NCBI RefSeq assembly: GCF_013106755.1
Contig: NZ_WHPF01000007.1
Location: forward strand, 1 to 64,000
Source: Limnovirga soli
Lineage (GTDB): Bacteria; Bacteroidota; Bacteroidia; Chitinophagales; Chitinophagaceae
Direction: 5' to 3'
DNA: 64,000 nucleotides
Positions 9,901 to 17,300 of this stretch are shown in pieces. Numbering within the stretch: position 1 is the first letter of the stretch; each line of letters opens with the position of its first letter. Both the position numbers and the translations under genes were made by a program. The notes beneath the pieces were generated by a model. That model had not been told where the DNA came from and made no database searches. It saw only the letters and a program-made list of their open reading frames with translations.

Positions 9901-10411
9901 AGCTAAAATGATCTATTATCTGGGCGGTGTTGATGGTTGGGTAGGTCCTAAATTTAATAGTGCCAACCAGCCAAAACCCGATAATCAATATGCATTTCAA
10001 TCCCTGGCGGTTAATATGCGTGGGTTTGTACAAAACGTAGCCAATGGTAATAATACGGTAGTATTAAACAGCGAATTAAGGTTGCCTATTTTTACTACTT
10101 TCTTTAATAAACCCATCAACAATGCATTTTTACGTAACCTGCAGTTGGTGCAGTTTATAGATTTAGGTACCGCCTGGAATGGCAGTGTAAAAAATATTGA
10201 GCGCCCCACCTATATTTATGCAGGTGCGCCAAATACGCCGGTAAGTGTACGCCAAAAAGCCGGTGGCATAGGCCCGCTGGCGGGTGGTTATGGCTTTGGT
10301 TTACGTAGTACCCTATTAGGGTATTTTATGAAACTGGATACAGCATGGCCAATGAATGGTTTATTCCGCGGTAAACCCACCTTGTACTTTGCTTTAGGCT
10401 TCGATTTTTAA
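6998..10411 (+). CDS. Large surface protein: peptidase-like head, propeller, outer-membrane barrel
   Basis: An 1137-residue secreted protein with a signal peptide (about 1-25, ending MAGAQ). Residues about 30-270 resemble the peptidase-MA-like N-terminal region of Bacteroidota surface proteins (LPQWLTDGYVKYIAE, where the region would carry a zinc site, but no HExxH is visible). Residues about 300-620 show TolB/PD40-type beta-propeller repeats (ASNRPGPD, FVNDENGIGNRW). The C-terminal 400 residues are barrel-like with a BamA/TamA-like flavour (NAFLRNLQLVQFIDLGTAW; GGYGFGLRSTLLGYFMKLD), ending in the aromatic FDF expected of outer-membrane proteins. Usually annotated as hypothetical or TolB-like. 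Role unknown; an assembly or export role at the outer membrane is an inference. A strong terminator follows. Confidence 0.75.
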   Translation: MQFNSRSLVFIIFISVALIPFMAGAQVNTVEFGKNRIQYKKFTWKFYQSPNFYTYFNQGGLEIAKFASQVAEEELPQIENAVEYTLQRRANMVIYNNYEDYKSSNIGLGIDWQNPGGVTKLVNNKMILYFDGNKNNLRLQIREGIAKMLTDNILFGDDIGEFASNQALLDLPQWLTDGYVKYIAENWSTKKDDALKNEILSGDYKSFYQFAFTKPELAGNAFWHYIAETYKPENVTYFLYLARLYKNLNTASQRICKKKFKDVLADFMVYQEDRYVQDIKQRRNAPKGKLSVIEETNKADYYRFAANPNAKNNSYAVVQFKKGVYSIKYVDNLYEEKTLLTYGVRTRIGDINPNYPILAWDGKGSRLLVIYSKEGQLRMFVYDVIANIKRFQQPIEGFEQITEAGFMLDANTLLMSAVKKGQTDIFTYRIDNQKVKQITNDVYDELDPSFVSFPNRTGVLFASNRPGPDAPSNDTVLPSNYHFNIFLVDLLNNTDFKQITQLTKVKYGNARYPTQYNTNHFTFVNDENGIGNRWAGFFATQRDGLDTLYYIGDEVLRNPSDKEIDSTLTAWQKPEPDSVSYFSMYKDSTYTFPLTNYQSGLLESRIAGNNGQVSEVRREGDLKFLYKLKVDSVALRLRNVNARPTEYVKELLKRDRIAANKTVEVKAETEKEEVQPAFESEFDGDKPDSASAKNTQPVVPVVVNDIIQRRQNILSKSSLFDYRKKFSADYVLAGVTNNILINRYQPYQGGNGPIQLNNGNDLNFSFRVGVTDVMEDVKFIGGVRFGTTLSDKDVMLSFQNYRKRLDWGLTYYRSNVTNYSGFYAPGSILNYFDNVVVTNLYQANVSYPLDEIRSIRASFALRTDKGVLRPVDFTGYPEPGVLGVKDSIASSMLSRLEYVYDNSINPTQNIWNGLRYKVYFEYSVPLSKGSSLSGKTTYNLGADIRNYVKIYRNFIWATRAAADFSFGEAKMIYYLGGVDGWVGPKFNSANQPKPDNQYAFQSLAVNMRGFVQNVANGNNTVVLNSELRLPIFTTFFNKPINNAFLRNLQLVQFIDLGTAWNGSVKNIERPTYIYAGAPNTPVSVRQKAGGIGPLAGGYGFGLRSTLLGYFMKLDTAWPMNGLFRGKPTLYFALGFDF

Positions 10412-10429
10412 AACATTTTCTTTTTATAC

Positions 10430-10466
10430 AAAGCCGGTGCAATCATTGTTGTACCGGCTTTTTTTA
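10430..10466 (+). terminator. Rho-independent terminator
   Basis: Stem AAAGCCGGT pairing with ACCGGCTTT, 14-base loop, then seven T. It ends the 1137-residue surface protein gene. Confidence 0.85.
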
Positions 10467-10469
10467 TGC

Positions 10470-10520
10470 ATGGCATCGCCGCTTGTGTCACTCACTTCAG
10501 GGTTCCTCTTTCATGGCGGC
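10470..10520 (-). repeat. Dispersed intergenic repeat, type C (GTGACACAAG core)
   Basis: Reverse copy reading GAGGAACCCTGAA, then GTGAGTGACACAAG, then CGGCGATGCCAT. Same modular layout as type A but all three modules differ. Confidence 0.8.
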
Positions 10521-10595
10521 AAAGCAGGTAAGTTGGTATAACCCATGTTTTGCAATGGTATAAACCGGCTGTTAAAAGCTGATAGTAATACCTTG

Positions 10596-10627
10596 GTACA
10601 AGTGTGCGACGCAAGTGGCGATGCCAT
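10596..10627 (+). repeat. Dispersed intergenic repeat, hybrid A left / CGGCGATGCCAT-like right
   Basis: Left arm GTACAAGTG and core TGCGACGCAAG as in type A, but the right arm TGGCGATGCCAT belongs to the other type, so the modules are exchangeable. Confidence 0.85.
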
Positions 10628-10713
10628 AAAAATATATTGCCTGGTTCAAAAAATATTAGCTGTACATTTTGGTAAACAATATTTAGGCTGCATGAACCAT
10701 TCAAGCATCATAT

Positions 10714-10721
10714 TATTTTTG
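10714..10721 (+). promoter_or_regulatory. -7 promoter box of nadC
   Basis: TATTTTTG fits the Bacteroidota TAnnTTTG box, 28 to 46 bases before the candidate nadC starts. No clear -33 TTG. Confidence 0.5.
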
Positions 10722-10748
10722 CCGGCTCAAATGCAACAATAGCATACT

Positions 10749-11627
10749 ATGCTTAGTTTTGTTTCTATGAAAACCTTCGATGAACAACTACAGTTGCTGG
10801 TAACGGCAGCACTTGCCGAAGACCTTGGCGATGGAGACCACTCTACGTTAAGTTGTATACCGCCAGGGAAAAGAGGGAAAGCAGTTTTAAAAATAAAACA
10901 GGATGGCATTTTAGCAGGGATGGCTATAGCTGAAAAAATTTTCAGGCAGGTTGAACCGGGTATTCAATTTACGCGGCATAAAAAAGACGGAGATGCTATG
11001 CTTGCAGGCCAAACCGCTTTTATAGTAGAAGCCGATATACACACCATTTTAACCTGTGAAAGGCTGGTATTAAATTGTATGCAACGCATGAGTGGTATTG
11101 CCACACTTACCCACCAATATACGGTTCAACTAAAAGGTTACCATACCCAATTACTGGATACCCGTAAAACCACACCTAATTTCAGGTTATTGGAAAAAGA
11201 AGCTGTACGTATTGGCGGTGGCACTAATCATCGCTTTGGTTTATACGATATGATTATGTTAAAAGACAATCATATTGATTATTGTGGCGGACTGGAAAAA
11301 GCCATTAATAAAGCCTTTGAATATGTACAACACACTAAACCGGGTTTAAAAATAGAAGTAGAAACCCGCAGTATTGCTGATGTACAAACAGTTTGCCGTA
11401 TGGGCGTAGGAAAAGTTTTTCGCATAATGCTGGATAATTTTGCACCTGAACAGGTTGCTGCAGCATTAACTATTATTGATAAACAATTTGAAACAGAAGC
11501 CAGCGGGGGCATTAATAGCGAAAACATTATTCAATACGCAGCTACCGGAGTTGATTATGTAAGTGTTGGTGGTTTAATTCACCAGGCAAAAAGTGTTGAT
11601 CTTAGTTTAAAAGCCAGCTTTGAATAA
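10749..11627 (+). CDS. nadC: Nicotinate-nucleotide pyrophosphorylase (carboxylating)
   Basis: Quinolinate phosphoribosyltransferase of NAD biosynthesis: converts quinolinate and PRPP to nicotinate mononucleotide, CO2 and PPi in the cytoplasm. Family blocks are clear: EDLGDGDHST near the start, NCMQRMSGIAT (about 111-121), the active-site segment LLDTRKTTPNFR, GGGTNHRFGLYDMIMLKDNHI, and the glycine-rich end SGGINSENI with YVSVGGLIH. 292 residues, normal length. Two in-frame ATGs exist (10749 and 10767); the second (MKTFDEQL) aligns better with the usual N-terminus. nadA and nadB are not in the window. Confidence 0.95.
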   Translation: MLSFVSMKTFDEQLQLLVTAALAEDLGDGDHSTLSCIPPGKRGKAVLKIKQDGILAGMAIAEKIFRQVEPGIQFTRHKKDGDAMLAGQTAFIVEADIHTILTCERLVLNCMQRMSGIATLTHQYTVQLKGYHTQLLDTRKTTPNFRLLEKEAVRIGGGTNHRFGLYDMIMLKDNHIDYCGGLEKAINKAFEYVQHTKPGLKIEVETRSIADVQTVCRMGVGKVFRIMLDNFAPEQVAAALTIIDKQFETEASGGINSENIIQYAATGVDYVSVGGLIHQAKSVDLSLKASFE

Positions 11628-11669
11628 TATAGCAGCAGCAGGTTGTACACCTGAATAAATACTTAAAAT

Positions 11670-12014
11670 ATGAGTAAAAAAATAAAACCCGATACACATG
11701 GGTTTGTATTTAGTACAAATCCCGATTTTAAATTTGAACCAGAAGATAATACCCCACTGGAAACACTTGATGCGGCACAACAAAAATTAAGAATACGATT
11801 AGAAACCAAACATCGTGGTGGCAAAACTGTTTCTTTAATTACCGGTTTTGTGGGCAAGGAAGAAGACTTAGAAGTTTTGGGTAAAACTTTAAAAAATTAT
11901 TGTGGCACCGGTGGCAGTGCCAAAGATGCCGAAATAATTATTCAGGGCGACCAACGGGATAAAATTTTGCAATGGCTTTTAAAAAATGGGTATAAACAAA
12001 CCAAAAAAATATAA
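11670..12014 (+). CDS. SUI1/eIF1-type translation initiation factor (YciH-like)
   Basis: A 114-residue protein with a SUI1 domain over the C-terminal 75 residues: RIRLETKHRGGKTVSLITGF, the GTGGSAKD loop and IIIQGDQRDKILQWLLKNGY. Bacterial SUI1 proteins (YciH) are thought to act on initiation fidelity at the 30S subunit, but the role is poorly defined. The N-terminal 35 residues are a less conserved extension. It starts 43 bases after nadC and is followed within 10 bases by a small membrane protein gene, so the three probably form one transcript. Confidence 0.88.
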   Translation: MSKKIKPDTHGFVFSTNPDFKFEPEDNTPLETLDAAQQKLRIRLETKHRGGKTVSLITGFVGKEEDLEVLGKTLKNYCGTGGSAKDAEIIIQGDQRDKILQWLLKNGYKQTKKI

Positions 12015-12023
12015 CTATTGCCC

Positions 12024-12251
12024 ATGCAGCTATTAAACGCCATTAATGCGGTATATACTTTTTATTCGGTATTATTTGCTGCAACTTTAATAGTGCTGTT
12101 TATAGGTTTGCGTATGGCTTACCGTGCTGTTCAAACTGCTAATAATGAAATGATGCAAAAAGCAAAATTTATATTGCTTTTTGCAGTGGTAGCCATGGTT
12201 TGTGTACTGGTAGTAAGTTTTTTAATTACCGGCAAAATGCCTGTAATTTAA
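12024..12251 (+). CDS. Small two-span membrane protein
   Basis: A 75-residue protein with two hydrophobic segments (about residues 10-29 and 48-70) separated by a short polar loop with Arg and Lys, so probably a helical hairpin in the inner membrane. A TTG codon two codons upstream (12018) is possible but the ATG at 12024 is preferred. The 3' end overlaps by four bases the 3' end of the convergent iron-sulfur protein gene. No family recognised. Confidence 0.6.
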   Translation: MQLLNAINAVYTFYSVLFAATLIVLFIGLRMAYRAVQTANNEMMQKAKFILLFAVVAMVCVLVVSFLITGKMPVI

Positions 12252-12694
12252 CCTGCGAAACCATTTTTTCTATGGCTGCCATCACAATAAGGTTTATTGG
12301 CCGATGCACCGCAGCGGCATAAAGCAGTTTTACCTTTTTTAATTTCTTCGCGGCCATCTGCAAATTTTACTATGCAGCCGGTATCAATAATTAAAGGGCC
12401 ATTAGGCATTACTTCTACACTGGTTATAGATGCCTGTTCAGCCACAATTAAGTCATCATCATCAATATTTACTGCGGGTACATCCATTTCGTAGCTAAGT
12501 GCACCGCTGGGACATTTACTCACCTGGTTAATGATACGCTCTGTATCGGCACCTAGCATATTTATCCAGGGCCTTTCACTGGGGTTAAATACTTCCCTGA
12601 GGTTTTTCCAGCATATGGTGGAGTGTATACAGGTATCCGGTTTCCAGATGACAGTAACAATACCGTTGGTATATTTATGAGTTTTAAGTGGCAT
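12248..12694 (-). CDS. Fer4_19 (YjdI-like) plus CDGSH iron-sulfur protein
   Basis: A 148-residue protein joining two small iron-sulfur modules. Residues about 5-70 match the YjdI/Fer4_19 domain, with cysteines 22, 28 and 61 (TCIHSTICWKN, KCPSGAL). Residues about 95-145 carry a CDGSH-type zinc-finger-like [2Fe-2S] site with ligands C126, C128, C137 and H141 (CRCGASANKPYCDGSH). Soluble, no signal peptide. Likely electron transfer or redox sensing; the partner is unknown. Its 3' end overlaps that of the convergent small membrane protein by four bases. Confidence 0.88.
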   Translation of the reverse strand: MPLKTHKYTNGIVTVIWKPDTCIHSTICWKNLREVFNPSERPWINMLGADTERIINQVSKCPSGALSYEMDVPAVNIDDDDLIVAEQASITSVEVMPNGPLIIDTGCIVKFADGREEIKKGKTALCRCGASANKPYCDGSHRKNGFAG

Positions 12695-12790
12695 ATACTT
12701 TTAAAGTTAAATACAAGTTTACAATATCTATGGCAAATAATTAATTAATAGGCAAGTTATTTGTTATGAATAAACCAGTTGATTTTGACG

Positions 12791-12837
12791 CCATAAAAAA
12801 GGAACCCTGAAGTGAGTGACACAAGCGGCGATGCCAT
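12791..12837 (+). repeat. Dispersed intergenic repeat, type C
   Basis: CCATAAAAAAGGAACCCTGA then AGTGAGTGACACAAG then CGGCGATGCCAT; near-identical to the reverse copy at 10470. Lies between divergent genes. Confidence 0.85.
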
Positions 12838-12912
12838 GAAAACCATTGCCGGGAACATGATTTTTTTAGGCAAATTTGTACCTGTATATTTATTAAACCA
12901 ATTAACACCAAG

Positions 12913-14508
12913 ATGAGAATCCTTTTTAAACGTTTTTTGTTTTGTAGTGCGATAGTTTTGGCTGCCTGCCAAAATGAGCCTAAACCTGTAGAAAGAGATA
13001 CTACGGTTACCGTGGTTACTTCCTTTAATAATCTTTTTTTAGATAGCATGCAATTGGGTGCTTTTCTGGATAGTAATAGTTTGTTTGCACCACACAAACA
13101 GCAGTTTCTGGATTTTTATAAAGAACGTAATTATGAATATGCCTGGTTTGATAGCAGTGGCCTGGGTGAACAGGCGGGTAGTTTTATTAACCTGCTAAAT
13201 AGCACTATTAGCACATTACAGGATAGCAGTTTATATAATGCCGGTTTAATAGATGTATATAATTCATTTAACGGTAATAGTAAATTAAAACACCGCAGCA
13301 ATGAAGTATTAAAAACAGAACTTACATTAACCGGGCAATTCTTTGTTTATGCTGCCAAAGTATATACCGGAACGGATAGCAGTATTACAGATCTTGGCTG
13401 GTTTATCCCCCGTAAAAAAGTAAACCTTACAGCCTTGCTGGATTCAGTAATTCTTGCCAAAAATAAGGCGGCAGATGAATTTGCCCCATTGAACAAAGGG
13501 TATAAAGCCCTTAAAGATGCTTTACCTTTTTATGTACAATTATCTAAAAATATCAGTTGGGATTCTATTGCCTTTCCGCAAAAGCCTATTCATTTGGGTG
13601 AATCAGCCGAAATAATTGGCAAAGTGAAAGAGCGGTTATTTGCGTTGGGCGATCTTGCTATTAACGATTCTACTAATATTCTTGACAGTAACCTGTTTGC
13701 CGCAGTAAAAAGGTTTCAAAGCCGCATGGGGCTTGGTGTTGATGGAGCTATTGGTGCAAAAATGATTGAAGAGCTGAATGTTACACCCACACAACGTATA
13801 CAGCAAATACTGGTTAACCTGGAACGTATGCGCTGGATGCCGGCAGATAGTGCGCATAACTATATTTTTGTAAATATTCCCGAATACAAATTATATGTAT
13901 ACGATGCAGACACCCTGAATTTTAGCATGAATGTTATAGTTGGTACTACGGCTAACAGCACGGTTATTTTCTCGGGCAACCTAAAATATATTGTGTTTAG
14001 TCCTTACTGGAAAGTGCCTGTTAAAATTATAAAAACTGAAATATTGCCTGGTATTAGGAAAGACCCTGCCTACCTTGCCAAACATAATATGGAGCGTACC
14101 GGAGGATCGGATAGTATGCCAGTAATTAGACAAAAGCCTGGTGCTAGCAATTCTTTGGGTAAGGTAAAATTTTTGTTTCCCAATAATTTTGATATTTACC
14201 TGCACGATACCCCTAACCGCAACCTGTTTAGCGCATCGAGCCGTAGTTTTAGCCATGGTTGTATACGCCTGGGCGAACCTAAAAAACTGGCTGCCTATTT
14301 ATTGCGCAATGATACTACCTGGACGAATTACCGCATTGATACCGCCATGAATAATACCAAAGAAACCTGGGTAACATTGCCAAAATCTGTTCCCGTGGCT
14401 ATTGCTTATTTTACGGCATGGGTAGACAGAAAAGGGGTGCTTAATTTTAGAAAAGATATTTACAACCACGATGAAAAACTGGCTGCCAAGCTTTTTGCCA
14501 AACAATAA
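12913..14508 (+). CDS. L,D-transpeptidase lipoprotein (YcbB/LdtD-like)
   Basis: A 531-residue peptidoglycan L,D-transpeptidase. The N-terminal signal ends in the lipobox LAAC, with lipidated Cys19, so it is membrane-anchored facing the periplasm. A helical/scaffold region precedes a peptidoglycan-binding domain (about 225-285; AVKRFQSRMGLGVDGAIG). The YkuD catalytic domain follows (about 315-490) with the HGC motif SHGCIR at 447-452; Cys450 is the nucleophile, and the upstream His is in IYLHDT. It forms 3-3 crosslinks or attaches proteins to the wall. Architecture and length match LdtD. Monocistronic by spacing. Confidence 0.93.
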   Translation: MRILFKRFLFCSAIVLAACQNEPKPVERDTTVTVVTSFNNLFLDSMQLGAFLDSNSLFAPHKQQFLDFYKERNYEYAWFDSSGLGEQAGSFINLLNSTISTLQDSSLYNAGLIDVYNSFNGNSKLKHRSNEVLKTELTLTGQFFVYAAKVYTGTDSSITDLGWFIPRKKVNLTALLDSVILAKNKAADEFAPLNKGYKALKDALPFYVQLSKNISWDSIAFPQKPIHLGESAEIIGKVKERLFALGDLAINDSTNILDSNLFAAVKRFQSRMGLGVDGAIGAKMIEELNVTPTQRIQQILVNLERMRWMPADSAHNYIFVNIPEYKLYVYDADTLNFSMNVIVGTTANSTVIFSGNLKYIVFSPYWKVPVKIIKTEILPGIRKDPAYLAKHNMERTGGSDSMPVIRQKPGASNSLGKVKFLFPNNFDIYLHDTPNRNLFSASSRSFSHGCIRLGEPKKLAAYLLRNDTTWTNYRIDTAMNNTKETWVTLPKSVPVAIAYFTAWVDRKGVLNFRKDIYNHDEKLAAKLFAKQ

Positions 14509-14551
14509 CAACATTGGTAGTAAATTTATTTAGCTGCATACTGTTACCGTA

Positions 14552-14577
14552 GTACAAGAGTGCGACGCAAGGAACGC
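14552..14577 (+). repeat. Dispersed intergenic repeat, type A variant tail
   Basis: GTACAAGAG and core TGCGACGCAAG intact, with GAACGC in place of TAAAGC. Confidence 0.85.
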
Positions 14578-14677
14578 CTCATTCTTAATTATCTGCCGGG
14601 CCCCAAAAAGTAATATAATAAAATCGGTTTTAGTGCAGAAATGCTAATTCGTCATATACAATTCCTTATTCCATCCT

Positions 14678-14685
14678 TACCTTTG
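14678..14685 (+). promoter_or_regulatory. -7 promoter box of fumC
   Basis: TACCTTTG, an exact TAnnTTTG match, 20 bases before the fumC ATG. No clear -33 element. Confidence 0.6.
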
Positions 14686-14704
14686 CGGCCTAAATAAAAG
14701 CCTT

Positions 14705-16108
14705 ATGGACTATCGTATAGAAAAAGACACAATGGGCGAGGTGAAAGTGCCTGCCCACGTTTACTGGGGTGCGCAAACCGAGCGTAGTGTAGAAAATTTT
14801 AAAATTGCACAGGATATTAATAAAATGCCTAAACCCATAATACAGGCATTTGCTTACCTTAAAAAAGCAGCTGCTATTACCAATACAGCATTGGGTGTTT
14901 TGCCTGCTGAAAAATGCGATGCCATTGCACAGGTATGCGACGAAATTTTGGAAGGAAAACTAGACGATCAGTTTCCGCTGGTGGTTTGGCAAACAGGTAG
15001 CGGCACCCAAAGTAATATGAATGTAAACGAAGTGGTTGCCTACCGTGCCCATGTAATAAAAGGCGGCGCCTTAACTGATAAGGACAAATTCCTGCACCCT
15101 AATGATGATGTTAACAAATCTCAGTCAAGTAACGATACTTTCCCAACTGCCATGCATATTGCAGCATATAAGATGCTGATAGAAGTTACCATTCCGGGCA
15201 TTACCAAACTGCGGGATACTTTAAGCGAAAAAAGTAAAGCCTTTATGCATGTGGTAAAAATTGGCCGTACCCATTTTATGGATGCTACCCCGCTAACCCT
15301 TGGTCAGGAATTTGGTGGTTATGCTGCACAGTTAACCCATGGGTTAAAAGCCATCAATAATTCACTGGCTCATTTAAGCGAACTGGCATTGGGTGGTACC
15401 GCAGTAGGTACCGGTATTAATACACCAAAAGGATATTCTGAACTGGTAGCCCAAAATATTGCTGCCTTAACCGGTTTGCCATTTATTACGGCTGAAAATA
15501 AATTTGAAGCCTTAGCTGCCCACGATGCCATAGTAGAAGCACATGGTGCGTTAAAAACAGTGGCAGTAAGTCTTTTAAAAATTGCCAACGATATTCGCAT
15601 GCTTAGCAGCGGCCCCAGAAGTGGTATTGGCGAAATTTTTATTCCCGATAACGAACCAGGTTCTTCTATTATGCCAGGTAAAGTAAACCCTACCCAATGC
15701 GAGGCGCTAACCATGATTGCGGCCCAGGTAATGGGTAACGATGTAACCATTGGTATTGGCGGCAGTAATGGTCATTTTGAACTAAACGTGTACAAACCGG
15801 TAATGATCTACAATTTTCTGCATAGTGCCCGTTTAATTGGAGAAGGTTGTGTAAGCTTCAACGATAAATGCGCCATTGGTATTGAGCCAATTGAAGCCAA
15901 TATTAAAAAACATGTTGATAATTCCTTAATGCTGGTAACCTCTTTAAATACCAAAATTGGTTATTACAAAGCGGCCGAAATTGCCCAAAAAGCGCATAAA
16001 GAAGGTACTACTTTAAAAGAAATGGCCGTTAAACTGGGCTATGTAACGCCCGAAGAATTTGATGCCTGGGTAGTACCAGCCAATATGGTGGGTGAAATTA
16101 AAGACTAA
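14705..16108 (+). CDS. fumC: Fumarate hydratase class II
   Basis: Class II fumarase of the citric acid cycle, converting fumarate to L-malate; cytoplasmic homotetramer without an iron-sulfur cluster. The diagnostic motif [15 protein letters not shown] is at residues 319-333, with the catalytic serine at 320/321. Other family blocks are [15 protein letters not shown], the [15 protein letters not shown] segment and [17 protein letters not shown]. 467 residues, the normal length. The start is fixed by an exact -7 box 20 bases upstream; a strong terminator follows after 110 bases. Confidence 0.97.
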   Translation: MDYRIEKDTMGEVKVPAHVYWGAQTERSVENFKIAQDINKMPKPIIQAFAYLKKAAAITNTALGVLPAEKCDAIAQVCDEILEGKLDDQFPLVVWQTGSGTQSNMNVNEVVAYRAHVIKGGALTDKDKFLHPNDDVNKSQSSNDTFPTAMHIAAYKMLIEVTIPGITKLRDTLSEKSKAFMHVVKIGRTHFMDATPLTLGQEFGGYAAQLTHGLKAINNSLAHLSELALGGTAVGTGINTPKGYSELVAQNIAALTGLPFITAENKFEALAAHDAIVEAHGALKTVAVSLLKIANDIRMLSSGPRSGIGEIFIPDNEPGSSIMPGKVNPTQCEALTMIAAQVMGNDVTIGIGGSNGHFELNVYKPVMIYNFLHSARLIGEGCVSFNDKCAIGIEPIEANIKKHVDNSLMLVTSLNTKIGYYKAAEIAQKAHKEGTTLKEMAVKLGYVTPEEFDAWVVPANMVGEIKD

Positions 16109-16149
16109 GCAAATACAGAAAATGGGCCCGGCTAAAGAATAAGTAGGAT

Positions 16150-16180
16150 GCTTTACTTGCGTCGCACACTTCAGGGTTCT
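16150..16180 (-). repeat. Dispersed intergenic repeat, hybrid
   Basis: Reverse copy: left arm AGAACCCTGAA of types B/C joined to the type A core GTGTGCGACGCAAG and tail TAAAGC. Confidence 0.85.
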
Positions 16181-16217
16181 TCAATAGGCCGGGCAATAAA
16201 CTATACACCCTCATTTC

Positions 16218-16253
16218 AAAGCCGCTGTGTTTTAGCAGCGGCTTTGTTGTTAA
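16218..16253 (+). terminator. Rho-independent terminator before the D-LDH gene
   Basis: Perfect 10-bp stem AAAGCCGCTG with CAGCGGCTTT, 8-base loop, then a T-rich tail (TTTGTTGTTAATTTT). It should end fumC transcription, yet lies only 17 bases before the next start codon. Confidence 0.85.
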
Positions 16254-16262
16254 TTTTATAAA

Positions 16263-17261
16263 ATGAAAATCACTTTCTTCTCAACACAACCTTACGACAA
16301 AGCCTTTTTTACCCGCGTAAACCAAACTTATGGCTTTGAACTTGAATTTGTAGAAGCCCAATTAAACAGTACTACTGCCAACCTGGTAAATAACTCCACC
16401 GCGGTTTGTGTATTTGTAAACGATAAAGTAGATAAGGCGGTAATAGAACAACTGGCAGCAAAAGGCGTAAAAACCATTGCATTACGTTGTGCCGGTTTTA
16501 ATAATGTAGACCTGGATGCTGCAAAAGCCAATCAGCTGCATGTTTGCCGCGTACCAGCCTACTCACCCGAGGCAGTGGCAGAACATGCTGTTGCCATGTT
16601 GTTTACATTAAACCGTAAAACCCATAAAGCCTATAACCGGGTACGCGAACAAAATTTTTCGCTTAACGGATTACTTGGTTTTAACCTGCATGGCAAAACA
16701 GTTGGTGTAATTGGTACCGGTAATATTGGTAAGGCTTTTTGCAAAAATATGTTGGGCTTTGGCTGTAAAGTGCTGGCTTTTGATGTAATTGCCAATAAAG
16801 AACTGGAAGCGGCAGGCGTGGAATTTGTACCCTTGATTGATGTATTGCAGCAGAGCGATATCATTTCCCTGCACTGCCCTTTAAACAACCAAACCAAACA
16901 CATCATAAATAGCGAAACCATTGCCATGTTAAAAAGAGGTATGATGCTGATAAATACCAGTCGTGGCGGTTTAATAGATACCAGGGCAGTTATAACCGCG
17001 TTAAAAAATGGTGTAATTGGCTATTTGGGTATTGATGTATACGAACAGGAAGAACATATTTTCTTCCGCGACCTTTCTGATACGGTGATTGCAGATGATA
17101 CCATTCAGCGTTTAATGAGCTTTCCTAATGTATTGGTTACAGCACATCAGGCTTTTTTTACCGATGAAGCCCTGGAACAAATTACCAGTACCACCTTGCG
17201 AAGTATAGATGAACTTGCAAAAGGAAACAATTTATCTAACATGGCTGCGTTATTGGTATAG
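16263..17261 (+). CDS. 2-hydroxyacid dehydrogenase, D-lactate dehydrogenase type
   Basis: A 332-residue NAD-dependent D-isomer-specific 2-hydroxyacid dehydrogenase, closest in pattern to fermentative D-lactate dehydrogenase (LdhA: pyruvate + NADH to D-lactate). The dinucleotide-binding motif GTGNIG is at 151-156. The catalytic Arg is in NTSRGGLID, and the catalytic His follows in TAHQAFFT; the acidic partner is in IDVYEQEEH. The extended segment with EEHIFF and LSDT is typical of LdhA rather than of phosphoglycerate dehydrogenase. Soluble. It starts just after the fumC terminator hairpin, so its own promoter must lie in a very short space or it depends on read-through. Confidence 0.88.
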   Translation: MKITFFSTQPYDKAFFTRVNQTYGFELEFVEAQLNSTTANLVNNSTAVCVFVNDKVDKAVIEQLAAKGVKTIALRCAGFNNVDLDAAKANQLHVCRVPAYSPEAVAEHAVAMLFTLNRKTHKAYNRVREQNFSLNGLLGFNLHGKTVGVIGTGNIGKAFCKNMLGFGCKVLAFDVIANKELEAAGVEFVPLIDVLQQSDIISLHCPLNNQTKHIINSETIAMLKRGMMLINTSRGGLIDTRAVITALKNGVIGYLGIDVYEQEEHIFFRDLSDTVIADDTIQRLMSFPNVLVTAHQAFFTDEALEQITSTTLRSIDELAKGNNLSNMAALLV

Positions 17262-17264
17262 ACA

Positions 17265-17272
17265 TATTTTTG
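17265..17272 (+). promoter_or_regulatory. -7 promoter box
   Basis: TATTTTTG, an exact TAnnTTTG match, 29 bases before the lipoprotein start and just after the upstream stop codon. Confidence 0.5.
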
Positions 17273-17300
17273 CTTATTCTTCTTACCTTTCCTTACAGTT

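Larger units (their letters stand above)
10412..10748. other. Intergenic stretch with terminator, two repeats and nadC promoter
   Basis: About 337 bases containing, in order, a terminator (10430-10466), a type C repeat in reverse (10470-10520), a hybrid repeat (10596-10627) and a TATTTTTG -7 box (10714-10721). No credible open frame. Confidence 0.7.

Noticed and set aside
12741-13097. Open frames on the minus strand across the repeat upstream of the L,D-transpeptidase
   Set aside because: They overlap the lipoprotein signal region of a certain gene and read through a dispersed repeat.
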